Origin: an uncultured Cetobacterium sp.
GTDB lineage: Bacteria; Fusobacteriota; Fusobacteriia; Fusobacteriales; Fusobacteriaceae
Assembly (NCBI GenBank): GCA_934085975.1
Contig: CAKOHT010000003.1
Coordinates: 58,454 to 122,453, forward strand
Direction of reading: 5' to 3'
Length of the DNA stretch: 64,000 nt
In this document: positions 27,201-36,313 of the stretch, piece by piece
Position numbering within the stretch: position 1 is the stretch's first letter
Layout of the letters: each line of letters opens with the position of its first letter
Position numbers and translations under genes: made by a program
Notes under the pieces: model-generated
The model's database searches: none
The model's input: only the letters and a program-made list of their open reading frames with translations
Told to the model about the DNA's origin: nothing

Positions 27201-27231
27201 TTTTTTATTTCCCATTGATTTTTCATCTAAG

Positions 27232-27263
27232 TAAAAAAGGTTGAAGAATATGTTCTTCAACCT
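27232..27263 (-). terminator. Intrinsic terminator after efp
   Basis: An 11-bp perfect stem (AGGTTGAAGAA and complement) with a short loop, followed on the minus strand by TTTTTTAC, just past the efp stop. Confidence 0.85.
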
Positions 27264-27271
27264 AATTTTCA

Positions 27272-27835
27272 TTATTTTTTAATTCTCTCTACATATTCAT
27301 TTGTTCTTGTATCAATTTTAATCCACTCATCTTGCTCAACGAATAGAGGTACTTGAATTTCAAATCCAGTGTTTATTTTAGCTGGTTTCATAACTTTTCC
27401 AGAAGTATCTCCTCTTAATCCAGGCTCAGTATAAGTTACTTGTCTTTCAACAAAAGTTGGTAACTCCACAGCAACTGGAGTTGATTCGTAGTAAACTACC
27501 TCTAATTCCATTGACTCTTCTAAATAATTTAGAGCGTCTCCTAAATCCTCATCTTTTAACTCAATTTGATCCCAAGTCTCAGGATTTGAGAATACGTAGA
27601 AATCTCCATCATTATATGAATAAACAGCCTTAACTTTATCAAGTCTGATATCATCCATTTTATCGTCTGCTTTATATATAGCATCAGATATATTTCCGTT
27701 TAATAAGTTTTTCATCTTATACTTCATTACGGCAGAGTTTCTTCCTGATTTGTTATACTCTGCTTTTAAAATTACGTAAGGATCGTTTCCAATCTTTACT
27801 GTACTTCCAGCTCTTAATTCTTGAGCAGTCTTCAT
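27272..27835 (-). CDS. efp: Elongation factor P, arginine-32 type
   Basis: A 187-residue three-domain EF-P, full length. It relieves ribosome stalling at polyproline. The modified tip of domain I reads NKSGRNSA with arginine at residue 32, where E. coli has a lysine. EF-P with Arg32 is the form rhamnosylated by EarP, whose gene lies 11 bases upstream. The C-terminus carries the usual GLRGDTSG segment. An AGGAGG site precedes the ATG. This is the last gene of the OYE-earP-efp run. Confidence 0.95.
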   Translation of the reverse strand: MKTAQELRAGSTVKIGNDPYVILKAEYNKSGRNSAVMKYKMKNLLNGNISDAIYKADDKMDDIRLDKVKAVYSYNDGDFYVFSNPETWDQIELKDEDLGDALNYLEESMELEVVYYESTPVAVELPTFVERQVTYTEPGLRGDTSGKVMKPAKINTGFEIQVPLFVEQDEWIKIDTRTNEYVERIKK

Positions 27836-27846
27836 AATTGAACCTC

Positions 27847-29010
27847 CTAATATTTTAAAATAAATTTGTTTAATTTATCTATAAGATTACATTTTAATTC
27901 AAGGTACTCTGAATAGTTTTGTGAAAGTTTCGATATATTTTCAAACTCTTTAAAAAAGTCATCAAACCTCTCCTTTCCCAACTCTAAAGAGTTACTATTC
28001 CTTAAATTATAATCTCTTAATAGCTTTGAATGAATATTTAACGCCCTACCTGACTCCAATTTCTCTAAAGTTTCACTATACCTTCTTATAAAGCCATCTA
28101 CCTTATCCATATGTGCCATCTCATCTTGTAAATATACGTGCCAAATAAATGGTTTTCCAGTTAATAGAGCTCTTATAAAAGAATCTTCGCCCCTGACAAA
28201 ATTGTAATCAGCTAAATTTATTAACTCTTCATATTCTTCCTGTTCTAAAAATGGCATAAATTTAATTAATATATTTTTGTATTTATAAATCCCATCTGCT
28301 AAAAATTGGATATTAAATTCTTCGATTAAACTTTTTATGCTAATCTGAGATTTTTCACCCAATATTAGTAAACAATTGTCTTTTCCATTCTTCAATAAAA
28401 CATCCATTAATGGACGAAAATTTTTTTCATAACTGAATATAGTTCCTATAAAATAACGTTTATCTATTTCAGGTATATATTTTTTCAAATAATACTCTTT
28501 ATTTTCTAAGACACTTCTTTTTCTATTTAAAAATGAGCTGTCAACAATTACTCCACCAGTTTTATATGTAAAACCCGGCATATAAAAAAATTTCTTTAAC
28601 TTCTTTGCTCCAAGAGGCGATTCCATCAAATGTACTTCCTCTATCCAATCCTCCCCAGATAAATATTCTAAATTTATTAGAAGTGATGATTCAATCTTAG
28701 CCTTCTCTAAATACTCCTCTAAAACATTACATCCAAAGGCTTCTATTATAACATCTGCAGGAGAAAATGTACATATATTTTTGGTCAAATATTCATTTGT
28801 CATATAAATAATTCCATCGATCTCTTGATAATTTATATTTTTGGCTTTTTTGTTCATATTTGTAAATTCATCTACCCTATTTAAGATAACTCTTATATCG
28901 ACGCAATCGTTATAAAAAACTTTTAACTCTTTTGCAAGTCTATATACAACTCCAATGTCTCCAAAATTATCGATAATTTCGCAAAATATATCCAAACTTT
29001 TTATAACCAT
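27847..29010 (-). CDS. earP: EF-P arginine rhamnosyltransferase EarP
   Basis: A 387-residue GT-B glycosyltransferase (DUF2331 family) that moves rhamnose from dTDP-L-rhamnose to Arg32 of EF-P. The N-terminal motif IIDNFGDIGV holds the aspartates (D14 and D18) that match the catalytic pair described in characterised EarP. RGEDSFIRALLTGKPFIWH holds the conserved Arg/Glu nucleotide-binding residues. Adjacency to an Arg32 EF-P makes the call firm. dTDP-rhamnose synthesis genes are not in the window. The start overlaps the OYE stop by one base. Confidence 0.93.
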   Translation of the reverse strand: MVIKSLDIFCEIIDNFGDIGVVYRLAKELKVFYNDCVDIRVILNRVDEFTNMNKKAKNINYQEIDGIIYMTNEYLTKNICTFSPADVIIEAFGCNVLEEYLEKAKIESSLLINLEYLSGEDWIEEVHLMESPLGAKKLKKFFYMPGFTYKTGGVIVDSSFLNRKRSVLENKEYYLKKYIPEIDKRYFIGTIFSYEKNFRPLMDVLLKNGKDNCLLILGEKSQISIKSLIEEFNIQFLADGIYKYKNILIKFMPFLEQEEYEELINLADYNFVRGEDSFIRALLTGKPFIWHVYLQDEMAHMDKVDGFIRRYSETLEKLESGRALNIHSKLLRDYNLRNSNSLELGKERFDDFFKEFENISKLSQNYSEYLELKCNLIDKLNKFILKY

Positions 29011-29966
29011 TATTCCACCAAAATTCCTGTTCTTTTATAATACTGTTTTTTGGCAAACTTTACCCAATCAGGTCTTGCTATCATTGCTCTTCCTACCGCC
29101 ACAAGATCTAACATTTCATTTTCTATCAAAATACTCGCTTGCTCCTCTGTTTTTATATTTCTCACTCCTATCACTGGAATATCAATGTGTTTTTTTATTT
29201 CTACTCCTAAATAGATTACCCAATCAAAAGGAAAATCTTCAGGAATATCTATCTTTATCTCTTGCTTTCTTTCTGGATTTGGAACCCCTGAAGATATATG
29301 TAATAAATCAATACCTATACTTTCTAGATATTTCGCTATTCTTATTCCATCTCTTAACTCGGGTTCATTTCCACCCATTCTATACCCCAATATAAAATCG
29401 TTATCAAATAGCTCTTTCGTCCTCAATACAAGTTCTTTTGTAAAATACATTCTATTTTCAAAACTTCCTCCATATTTATCTTCCCTAGTATTCCATACTT
29501 TAGAATTCAATTGTGATATTAAATATGTGTGTGCCCCGTGTATTTCAATACCATCAAATTCTGCTTTCTTAGCTCTTTTAAAGGCTTCTACAAATTGATT
29601 TAAAATTTTATCCAAAATTTCTTCCGAAACTTTTGTAATTTTCTCTTTAAATCCAGCATGATGAATTTGAATTAGCATTGGAACGCTATATTTTTTACCA
29701 ATACTTGCTATCTTTGATAGTCCTTCAATAAAAGAATCATCCCATATTCCTATTTGATTATCTCTTAATTTCCCATCCTCAGCAACACAACTGGCTTCAA
29801 CAATAATCAACCCTACTCCGCCTTCTACTACCTCTTCGTACCATTCTAAAAGCTCTTCAGTTACATACCCATCTTTTCCTACCATAGAAAATCTAACCAG
29901 TGGAGGTAAAACAACTCTATTTTTTAACCTTTTATTTTTTATATTCAAAGGAGTAAATAAATTCAC
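29010..29966 (-). CDS. NADH:flavin oxidoreductase, Old Yellow Enzyme family
   Basis: A 318-residue FMN TIM-barrel protein. It begins NLFTPLNIKNKRLKNRVVLPPLVRF, and has QIHHAG, the active-site histidine region EIHGAHTYLISQLNSKVWNTREDKYGG cut to its OYE form, and VGVRNIK and VGRAMIARPDW for FMN phosphate binding. It lacks the C-terminal Fe-S/FAD modules of the larger enoate reductases, so it is a YqjM/NamA-like single domain. The natural substrate is unknown. Coupling to earP (one-base overlap) is probably an operon accident. Confidence 0.85.
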   Translation of the reverse strand: MNLFTPLNIKNKRLKNRVVLPPLVRFSMVGKDGYVTEELLEWYEEVVEGGVGLIIVEASCVAEDGKLRDNQIGIWDDSFIEGLSKIASIGKKYSVPMLIQIHHAGFKEKITKVSEEILDKILNQFVEAFKRAKKAEFDGIEIHGAHTYLISQLNSKVWNTREDKYGGSFENRMYFTKELVLRTKELFDNDFILGYRMGGNEPELRDGIRIAKYLESIGIDLLHISSGVPNPERKQEIKIDIPEDFPFDWVIYLGVEIKKHIDIPVIGVRNIKTEEQASILIENEMLDLVAVGRAMIARPDWVKFAKKQYYKRTGILVE

Positions 29967-30042
29967 TCTTTTTCCTCTCTTTCTTATACAAATTTTATAA
30001 AATATTCTAACATAATTTTAAAAAAAAAGAAAATATATTATG

Positions 30043-30071
30043 TTTCCTATTCTTAAAAATCGTGATATAAT
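30043..30071 (+). promoter_or_regulatory. Predicted extended -10 promoter for the ABC-F gene
   Basis: A full TGATATAAT extended -10 with a poor -35 (TTTCCT) 17 bases upstream, leaving a leader of about 55 bases. An AGGAGG site is 9 bases before the start. Confidence 0.55.
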
Positions 30072-30132
30072 ATTTAAGATATGTGTTTAAAATTTGAATT
30101 TATATTATAAATATTTAGGAGGAGTTTTTTAG

Positions 30133-31755
30133 ATGATAGCAACTAGTAATCTAAGTATGAGATTTTCTGGTAGAAAGCTTTTCGAGGATGTAAACGTTAA
30201 ATTTACTCCTGGAAACTGTTATGGACTTATCGGAGCTAATGGTGCTGGAAAATCAACATTTGTAAAAATACTTTCAGGAGATTTAGATCCTACTGAAGGA
30301 GAAGTAATTTTTGATAAAAATAAAAGAATGGCTGTTCTTAAGCAAGATCACTTTGCTCACGAGGAAGATTCAGTTATAAATGTTGTTTTAATGGGACATA
30401 CAAAGCTTTGGCAAATTATTGAAGAGAGAAATGAAATTTACGCAAAAAGTGAATTCTCCGACGAGGATGGTATGAGAGCTGCTGAACTTGAAGGTGAATT
30501 TGCTGAACTAAATGGATGGGAAGCTGAAACTGAAGCTGAAATGCTTTTAACTGGTCTTGGAATAACTGCTGACCTACATTACAAATTAATGAGAGAGTTA
30601 AGTGAGCCTGAAAAAGTTAAAGTTTTACTAGCTCAAGCTCTATTTGGAAATCCTGATGTCTTATTACTTGACGAACCTACAAACGGACTTGATATTCAAG
30701 CTATATCTTGGCTTGAAGATTTTCTAATGAATTTAGAAGACACAACTGTTATTGTTATATCACACGATAGACACTTTTTGAATAAAGTTTGTACCCATAT
30801 CGCTGATATTGACTATGGAAAAGTTAAAATGTATGTTGGTAACTATGACTTCTGGTATGAATCCAATCAACTTATGCAAACACTAATAAATAATAAAAAT
30901 AAAAAATTAGAACAAAAAAGACAAGAGCTTCAAGAGTTTATCGCTAGATTCAGTGCCAATGCATCCAAGTCAAAACAAGCGACTTCTAGAAAGAAACAAC
31001 TTGAGAAATTACAACTTGAAGATATGCAAATATCCAATAGAAAATATCCATTTGTTGAATTTAAACCTGAAAGAGAAGCCGGGAATAACCTTCTTAAAGT
31101 TGAAAATCTTACAAAAGTTGTGGATGGGGTTAAGATTCTAGATAATGTATCATTTACAATAAATACTAATGATAAAGTTGTATTTATCTCTCAAAATGAT
31201 ATTGTAAAAACAACATTATTCTCTATACTAGCTGGTGAAATGGAAGCAGATAGTGGTACTTATACATGGGGTGTAACAACTTCTCAAGCTTATATGCCAA
31301 AAGATAACTCAGCTTTCTTTGAAAACTGTGATCTAGATTTAATTGATTGGTTAAGACAATACTCTCCTGATCAACATGATGCTTTTGTTAGAGGATTCCT
31401 AGGAAGAATGTTATTCTCTGGGGAAGAAGCTACTAAAAAAGCTAAAGTTCTTTCTGGAGGAGAAAAAGTTAGATGTATGTTATCAAGAATGATGCTTACT
31501 AATGCAAATGTTTTAATCTTTGATAATCCGACTGACCACTTAGATCTTGAGTCAATCACGTCTCTTAATAAGGCTCTAACTAACTTTAAAGGAACTATTT
31601 TATTTGGAGCTCACGACCATGAGTTTATTCAAACAATAGCTAATAGAATTATTGAAATAACGCCAAGTGGACTTATTGATAAGTTGATGGAATATGATGA
31701 CTATATTGCTGACGAAGAGTTACAAGCTAAGATAAAAGATATGTACAATGTCTAA
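30133..31755 (+). CDS. ABC-F family ATPase (YkpA/YbiT-like) with altered catalytic motifs
   Basis: A 540-residue soluble protein with two ATPase domains joined by the charged ABC-F linker (about 240-310). It closely follows the YkpA/YbiT subgroup; ABC-F proteins act on the ribosome E site. Domain 1 has a normal Walker A (GANGAGKST) and LLLDEPTN, but its signature is LSEPEK instead of LSGxEK. In domain 2, Walker A is degenerate (ISQNDIVKTT), the signature LSGGEK is intact and Walker B ends FDNPTD, replacing the catalytic glutamate with asparagine. The frame is open throughout, so the changes look fixed rather than decayed. Role uncertain. Confidence 0.88.
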   Translation: MIATSNLSMRFSGRKLFEDVNVKFTPGNCYGLIGANGAGKSTFVKILSGDLDPTEGEVIFDKNKRMAVLKQDHFAHEEDSVINVVLMGHTKLWQIIEERNEIYAKSEFSDEDGMRAAELEGEFAELNGWEAETEAEMLLTGLGITADLHYKLMRELSEPEKVKVLLAQALFGNPDVLLLDEPTNGLDIQAISWLEDFLMNLEDTTVIVISHDRHFLNKVCTHIADIDYGKVKMYVGNYDFWYESNQLMQTLINNKNKKLEQKRQELQEFIARFSANASKSKQATSRKKQLEKLQLEDMQISNRKYPFVEFKPEREAGNNLLKVENLTKVVDGVKILDNVSFTINTNDKVVFISQNDIVKTTLFSILAGEMEADSGTYTWGVTTSQAYMPKDNSAFFENCDLDLIDWLRQYSPDQHDAFVRGFLGRMLFSGEEATKKAKVLSGGEKVRCMLSRMMLTNANVLIFDNPTDHLDLESITSLNKALTNFKGTILFGAHDHEFIQTIANRIIEITPSGLIDKLMEYDDYIADEELQAKIKDMYNV

Positions 31756-31767
31756 TCAATAAAAATG

Positions 31768-31800
31768 AAAAAGCAGAGGTCTTCCTCTGCTTTTATTTCA
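31768..31800 (+). terminator. Intrinsic terminator after the ABC-F gene
   Basis: An 11-bp stem (AAAAGCAGAGG and complement) with a TCTT loop, followed by ATTTC. It also marks the left border of the sulfatase block. Confidence 0.8.
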
Positions 31801-31896
31801 ATTAAAGGGGTCTAACTTCTGGTTAACTTAATAGTTATAATTTATTTGTAACCTTTTTCTTAAAAATTATTTGGATAGTTACTTTTGTATTTTTTA

Positions 31897-33378
31897 TTAT
31901 TTTTTTTCATCCATAGTCGTCTTTTTTCTAACAGCTGTTAACATTTCAATGCCAGTATCATAATCTAATTGTCTTGGCTCATATTCTTCACTTTCTCTTT
32001 GTCTTGTGTATCCATCATTTACCCAAGTAGCCTTATAATTTTTTCTCCATGGTCTTACAGCCCATTGATATCCTCTATAAACATCTCTTGTAGTATTCAT
32101 TTCATTTAATAAAATATCGTGAAGATTGTTTCGCTCATAAATATATTTTGTGTTGTTAATTAAATTATTCGTTTCATAAGGATCTTTTTCCAAATCATAA
32201 AACTCATCAGTATCCAATAGATTAATAACTAATTTATATTTTTCAGATACTGCTGCTCTCATCATTTGAAGACCACCAAAACCATCATGATCCACTTCAT
32301 ATCTAGTAAATTGTACAAAGACGGTATCATTTATTTTATTTTTACAATCATATATTTGAGGTAAAAGACTTTTCCCATCGAGCCATTTAGGTAGAGGTAT
32401 TTTCATATAATCTAAAACTGTTGGAACCATATCAAGGTGGGAAGCTGGAGAAGTAATAGTTTTATTTATTTCACCACCCTTTATTATTAAAGGAATATTT
32501 GCTACCTCTTTATAGGCAGTTGCATTTTTCATTTGTAATCTATGAGACCCAAGCATATCTCCGTGATCAGATGTATAAATAATTAAAGAGTCTGGAGTTA
32601 ACTCTTTAATTTGGGTTAAAACATTTCCAATTAAACTGTCTACATAAGAATTACAACCTAAAAATAGAGCTAGTCCTTTAGAGGGTTTATTTAATTCATT
32701 TTCTGTTAAATTCATATTTTCTCCAGCCCATAATTTTTGCATTAAAGGCTTATTTTCTAAATTATCGGTAAAGTTTGGATTATCAGGAAATTTGAAATTA
32801 GAATACATAGTATTGTAAGGACTAGGGCAAAGAGAAGGCCCGTGAGGCTCATCATAAGATATTACTAAAAAGAAGTCTTTATCGTAATTTTCTTTAATAA
32901 ATTCAAGAGCTTTTTGTGTACAACGATACCCATAAGTAATTGTTTCAGAAAAATTTTCATCGAAAGAAAAGTCAGAATTTCTTGAATTAATTCGCTCTTC
33001 TTCACTTAATTCTTCTAAATAAGTTCTCATATCATACCAGTATTTTTTATCCCATCCATTAGGACATTTACCATTACCAAAATAATCACTTCCATCTAAA
33101 TGCCACTTTCCAATATAACCACATAAAATATTGTTATCAGATAATCTTTGACCAATAGTTTTGACATTGTCACCTAAAGCTAAATTATTTGATACAACTC
33201 CATTTGTATTAGGAGATAAACCCGTAAATATAGCAGAACGTGCAGGTCCACAAACAGGTTGAGAACAATAAGCATTCTCATATTTTATACCTTCTTCTGC
33301 TAATTTATCAAGATTAGGTGTAATTATATTTTTGTTTCTATAACAACCTAGCATGTCTTTTCTTGTAGTATCAGTCAT
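31897..33378 (-). CDS. Type I sulfatase (formylglycine-dependent), start region frameshifted
   Basis: A 493-residue open frame of the alkaline phosphatase-type sulfatase family. The modification motif is CGPAR at residues 43-47, so Cys43 would become formylglycine, in an anaerobe through an anSME radical enzyme not seen here. MTDTTR gives the first metal aspartate, and DHGDMLGSH and KWHLDG are further active-site pieces. No signal peptide is visible. The family N-terminus is missing. Upstream, an ATG (33404-33402) with a GGGAG site overlaps the symporter stop as TAATG, but 8 A's follow it. Nine would give MKKKQVIFLMTD in frame; as written that start hits TAA at once. Substrate unknown; sulfated glycan is likely. 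Confidence 0.85.
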   Translation of the reverse strand: MTDTTRKDMLGCYRNKNIITPNLDKLAEEGIKYENAYCSQPVCGPARSAIFTGLSPNTNGVVSNNLALGDNVKTIGQRLSDNNILCGYIGKWHLDGSDYFGNGKCPNGWDKKYWYDMRTYLEELSEEERINSRNSDFSFDENFSETITYGYRCTQKALEFIKENYDKDFFLVISYDEPHGPSLCPSPYNTMYSNFKFPDNPNFTDNLENKPLMQKLWAGENMNLTENELNKPSKGLALFLGCNSYVDSLIGNVLTQIKELTPDSLIIYTSDHGDMLGSHRLQMKNATAYKEVANIPLIIKGGEINKTITSPASHLDMVPTVLDYMKIPLPKWLDGKSLLPQIYDCKNKINDTVFVQFTRYEVDHDGFGGLQMMRAAVSEKYKLVINLLDTDEFYDLEKDPYETNNLINNTKYIYERNNLHDILLNEMNTTRDVYRGYQWAVRPWRKNYKATWVNDGYTRQRESEEYEPRQLDYDTGIEMLTAVRKKTTMDEKK

Positions 33379-33403
33379 TAAGAAAATTACTTGTTTTTTT
33401 TCA

Positions 33404-35137
33404 TTAATTAGTCTCCCTTTTTAACTCTTTTATTTCTTCTGTATCTACCTTTTTAGAAGATAACAGCATTTTGAATGTAACTAAAGATATAGCTGTAAAT
33501 ATAAGAGTGATATATATAAATTTAGAAAAAATTTCCTCTTTAGGAATTCCGATTATTCCATAATGTGAAAATAAAACATAAAAGTAAACCAAAAATACAA
33601 CAGTAACTCCAGAAAATGAATTAGCATATTTCCATGCTTCAAAAGAGATATCATTTTTTATAGTCTGCTTATATTCAGTTTTCATAGGAAATAATTTACC
33701 GATTATTATCATAATAGCTACACAAAGTACAAATAAAATCCCTAATAAGTGAAGAAAATGAATATTAATTTTATAAACAAATTGGGTAACTCCATAGATA
33801 GTCATAAAAACAAAAAGTGAAATTTTAGCAGCTATTGGTGGAATTCTTTTAGAGAAAAAGCCAACTAAAACAATCACAAGAGTTGGAACATTAAAAAAAC
33901 CCATAAATTTTTTCATAAAAGCAAATAATCCATCGGGAGCATTAGCAATATATGGTGCTACTAAAATAGATGATAATCCTAAGATTATACCAAAAATTTT
34001 TCCTACTTTTACCAAATCCTTATCTTTAATATTAGAATTGAAAATAGGTTTATAAATATTTAAACAAAATAATGTAGATGCTGAGTTTAGAGCAGAATTA
34101 AATGAACTTAATACTGCTCCAAAAAGCACTGCTCCAAAAAATCCAATTAATGGTTTTGGAAGTAACTTATTAACTAGTAAGGGGTAAGCCATATCAGGAT
34201 GAGATATCTCACTTGAATATAAAGAAAGAGCTATAAGTCCGGGGACAGCAAGAATCATAGGAACAAAGATTTTTAAAATTCCCGCATATAAAACTCCTTT
34301 TTGACCTTCTTTTAAAGACTTAGCACCAAAAGCTCTTTGAACAATAGACTGATTTGTACACCAATAAAAAGTATTTATTAATATAATACCTGTAAAAATA
34401 GTTGAAAATGGTACGGGGCTATTACTTGTTCCTATAACATTTATTTTTTCTGGAAATTCAATAAAAATATTTTCAATCCCTTTTATAACATTTCCATCTC
34501 CCATTTTGAAAAAACCTAAAATAGGTATTAAAATCCCACCTAAAATTAACCCAACTCCATTTAAAGTATCTGAAACAGCAACTGCTTTTAATCCACCAAA
34601 AACAGCATAAATACCACCTATAATACCAATTCCCCAAATTGTTATCATAAGAGCAGTTCCTTCTGAAACATTAAAAATATCTTTAACACTAAGCAAAGAA
34701 TTTAATGCAATTCCTCCTGAATAAAGAACCACTGGCAGAAAAATTACTCCTAAACTTATTAAAAATAAAATAGCAACAATATTTCTTGTTCCTTTATCAT
34801 ATCGTTCTTCTAAAAATTCTGGAATAGTTGTAAATCCACTTTTAAGATATCTAGGTAAAAAATATAATGCCATAAAAACAAGAGTTAAACCTGATATAAC
34901 TTCCCAAGCAACAACAGAAAGACCGCCATTAAATGCTTGAGCGTTCATACCCACTAATTGTTCTGTTGATAAATTTGTTAATAGTAAAGATCCCGCAATA
35001 ACAACTCCACTTAAACTTCTTCCCCCTAAGAAATAGCCAGTGTTTGATTCTAAATTTTCGTCTTTAGTAAGTTTCCAAGATAGGAAAGCTACTAAAAGAG
35101 TAAAAAAAATAAAAGTTCCAATACTAAATAAATTCAT
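33404..35137 (-). CDS. Sodium:solute symporter (SSS family)
   Basis: A 577-residue protein with about 14 hydrophobic helices. GGRSLSGVVIAGSLLLTNLSTEQLVG is the N-terminal core region and AVFGGLKAVAVSDTLNGVGLI is the classic SSS motif segment. SLC5-like members of this length carry sugars, sialic acid or related compounds with Na+. It overlaps the sulfatase start by one base (TAATG), so transporter and sulfatase form one operon, pointing to uptake of a sulfated or desulfated sugar. The substrate is inferred from context only. The 167 bases upstream hold its promoter region, shared divergently with the ROK pseudogene. Confidence 0.88.
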   Translation of the reverse strand: MNLFSIGTFIFFTLLVAFLSWKLTKDENLESNTGYFLGGRSLSGVVIAGSLLLTNLSTEQLVGMNAQAFNGGLSVVAWEVISGLTLVFMALYFLPRYLKSGFTTIPEFLEERYDKGTRNIVAILFLISLGVIFLPVVLYSGGIALNSLLSVKDIFNVSEGTALMITIWGIGIIGGIYAVFGGLKAVAVSDTLNGVGLILGGILIPILGFFKMGDGNVIKGIENIFIEFPEKINVIGTSNSPVPFSTIFTGIILINTFYWCTNQSIVQRAFGAKSLKEGQKGVLYAGILKIFVPMILAVPGLIALSLYSSEISHPDMAYPLLVNKLLPKPLIGFFGAVLFGAVLSSFNSALNSASTLFCLNIYKPIFNSNIKDKDLVKVGKIFGIILGLSSILVAPYIANAPDGLFAFMKKFMGFFNVPTLVIVLVGFFSKRIPPIAAKISLFVFMTIYGVTQFVYKINIHFLHLLGILFVLCVAIMIIIGKLFPMKTEYKQTIKNDISFEAWKYANSFSGVTVVFLVYFYVLFSHYGIIGIPKEEIFSKFIYITLIFTAISLVTFKMLLSSKKVDTEEIKELKRETN

Positions 35138-35233
35138 GAGACCTCCTAAAATATTTTATAGCGTGAAGTATTAAAACAAGTATACCTCGGTAAAATAAAT
35201 TTGTAAAATTTAAATAGACACTTTTTTTTAAAA

Positions 35234-36313
35234 ATGCTATTATCAAATATATACAGAATCTTTATAAAGTAAAGAGAACTTCTAAAAAAGATATAGCTAA
35301 AAATTTGAAGTTATCACAGTCTCTTTTAACGAAGCTTTCTACAGAACTACTTAATGAAAAGAAGATTATATATTTAGAAAAAGATTCACAGAAGAGGACC
35401 AAAAAAACTTTTATTAGGAATAAATCTAGAGTATGGATATATTTTATAGGGGTTATTATTAATCACATTGAAACAACAATAATTTTAGCAAATCCCTCTT
35501 TTTCTGTGAAAGAAATACAGTCTTTTCCCACAGAAAAAGATTGGAATCTTTCTTTAATGAAAACGAAAGAAAATATAGATAATATATTAAAGAAAAATTC
35601 TTTAGATAAAAATAATCTTTTAGGAATTGAAATAACACTCAAAGAACTAACAGACGAGATAAGTTCTTTATATGGTATTTGAAAGGAACCTGTCAATATC
35701 TTTGATTTTTTTCAAAGTATTATAGAGTTAAAATAATTATAGAAAATGGTATTAGAGCTAATGCTATTTTAGAAAAAATTTTATTTGAATCAAATAATTT
35801 TATTTTTATTAAGTGCTTTGAAGCAGGAATAAGTGGAGCTTTAGTAGAAAATAATCATCTTCTTTATGGCGAAAATAATTTAATGTTGGGTTTTGGGCAT
35901 ATGATAATGAATCCAGATTTAGAAAAATGCTCACTGTGTCAAAAGAATAGTTGTTTAGAAAGCATGGTATCTATTGAAAAAATAAAAAAATATGCACAAA
36001 ATTTATATGATAGAAAATTAGAACTTTATGAAATAAGATAAAAATTTAATGCTGAAGATGAAAAAATAGAATATTTTATAAAAGATATAGTAAAAACCTT
36101 TTCAATAGCACTTATAAATGCTTTATCAATAATTGACGTTAAAAAAGTAAAGCTTTCTGGAGAAATACTTAAGTCATTAAAATTTCAAAATCAAATAATA
36201 TTTTTTTAGAAAAAATGTCTAACTTTAAAAAGTATAGAGAACTTGAATTTTTAATAGAAGAAGAAAATTTTATTCCAGCAATAGCTTTAATAGTCAAAAC
36301 TTTGGAGGATTTT
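35234..36313 (+). pseudogene. Degraded ROK-family transcriptional regulator
   Basis: Pieces of a NagC/XylR-type ROK repressor lie in successive frames. The winged-helix start (ATG 35234, SNIYRIFIK) shifts frame near 35270 into KKDIAKNLKLSQSLLTKLSTELLNEKKI. That frame ends at TGA 35680-35682. A further frame has ENGIRANAI, then GHMIMNPDLEKCSLCQKNSCLE, the ROK zinc-binding motif, and is cut by TAA near 36040. The C-terminal end (YRELEFL ... AIALIVKTLEDF) reads in the same frame as the chromate transporter start. At least three lesions make a functional repressor impossible. It probably once controlled the divergent symporter-sulfatase operon. Confidence 0.8.

Noticed and set aside
31801..31896. 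A GGTTA/TAACC inverted repeat after the ABC-F gene as a possible att or insertion-end site
   Set aside because: Only 5 bp of complementarity, with no matching copy at the other edge of the block near 36313.
35683..36214. An intergenic gap of more than 500 bases next to the symporter
   Set aside because: Translation in successive frames shows ROK motifs (ENGIRANAI, the GHM...CSLC...NSCLE zinc motif), so it is a pseudogene rather than empty or regulatory DNA.
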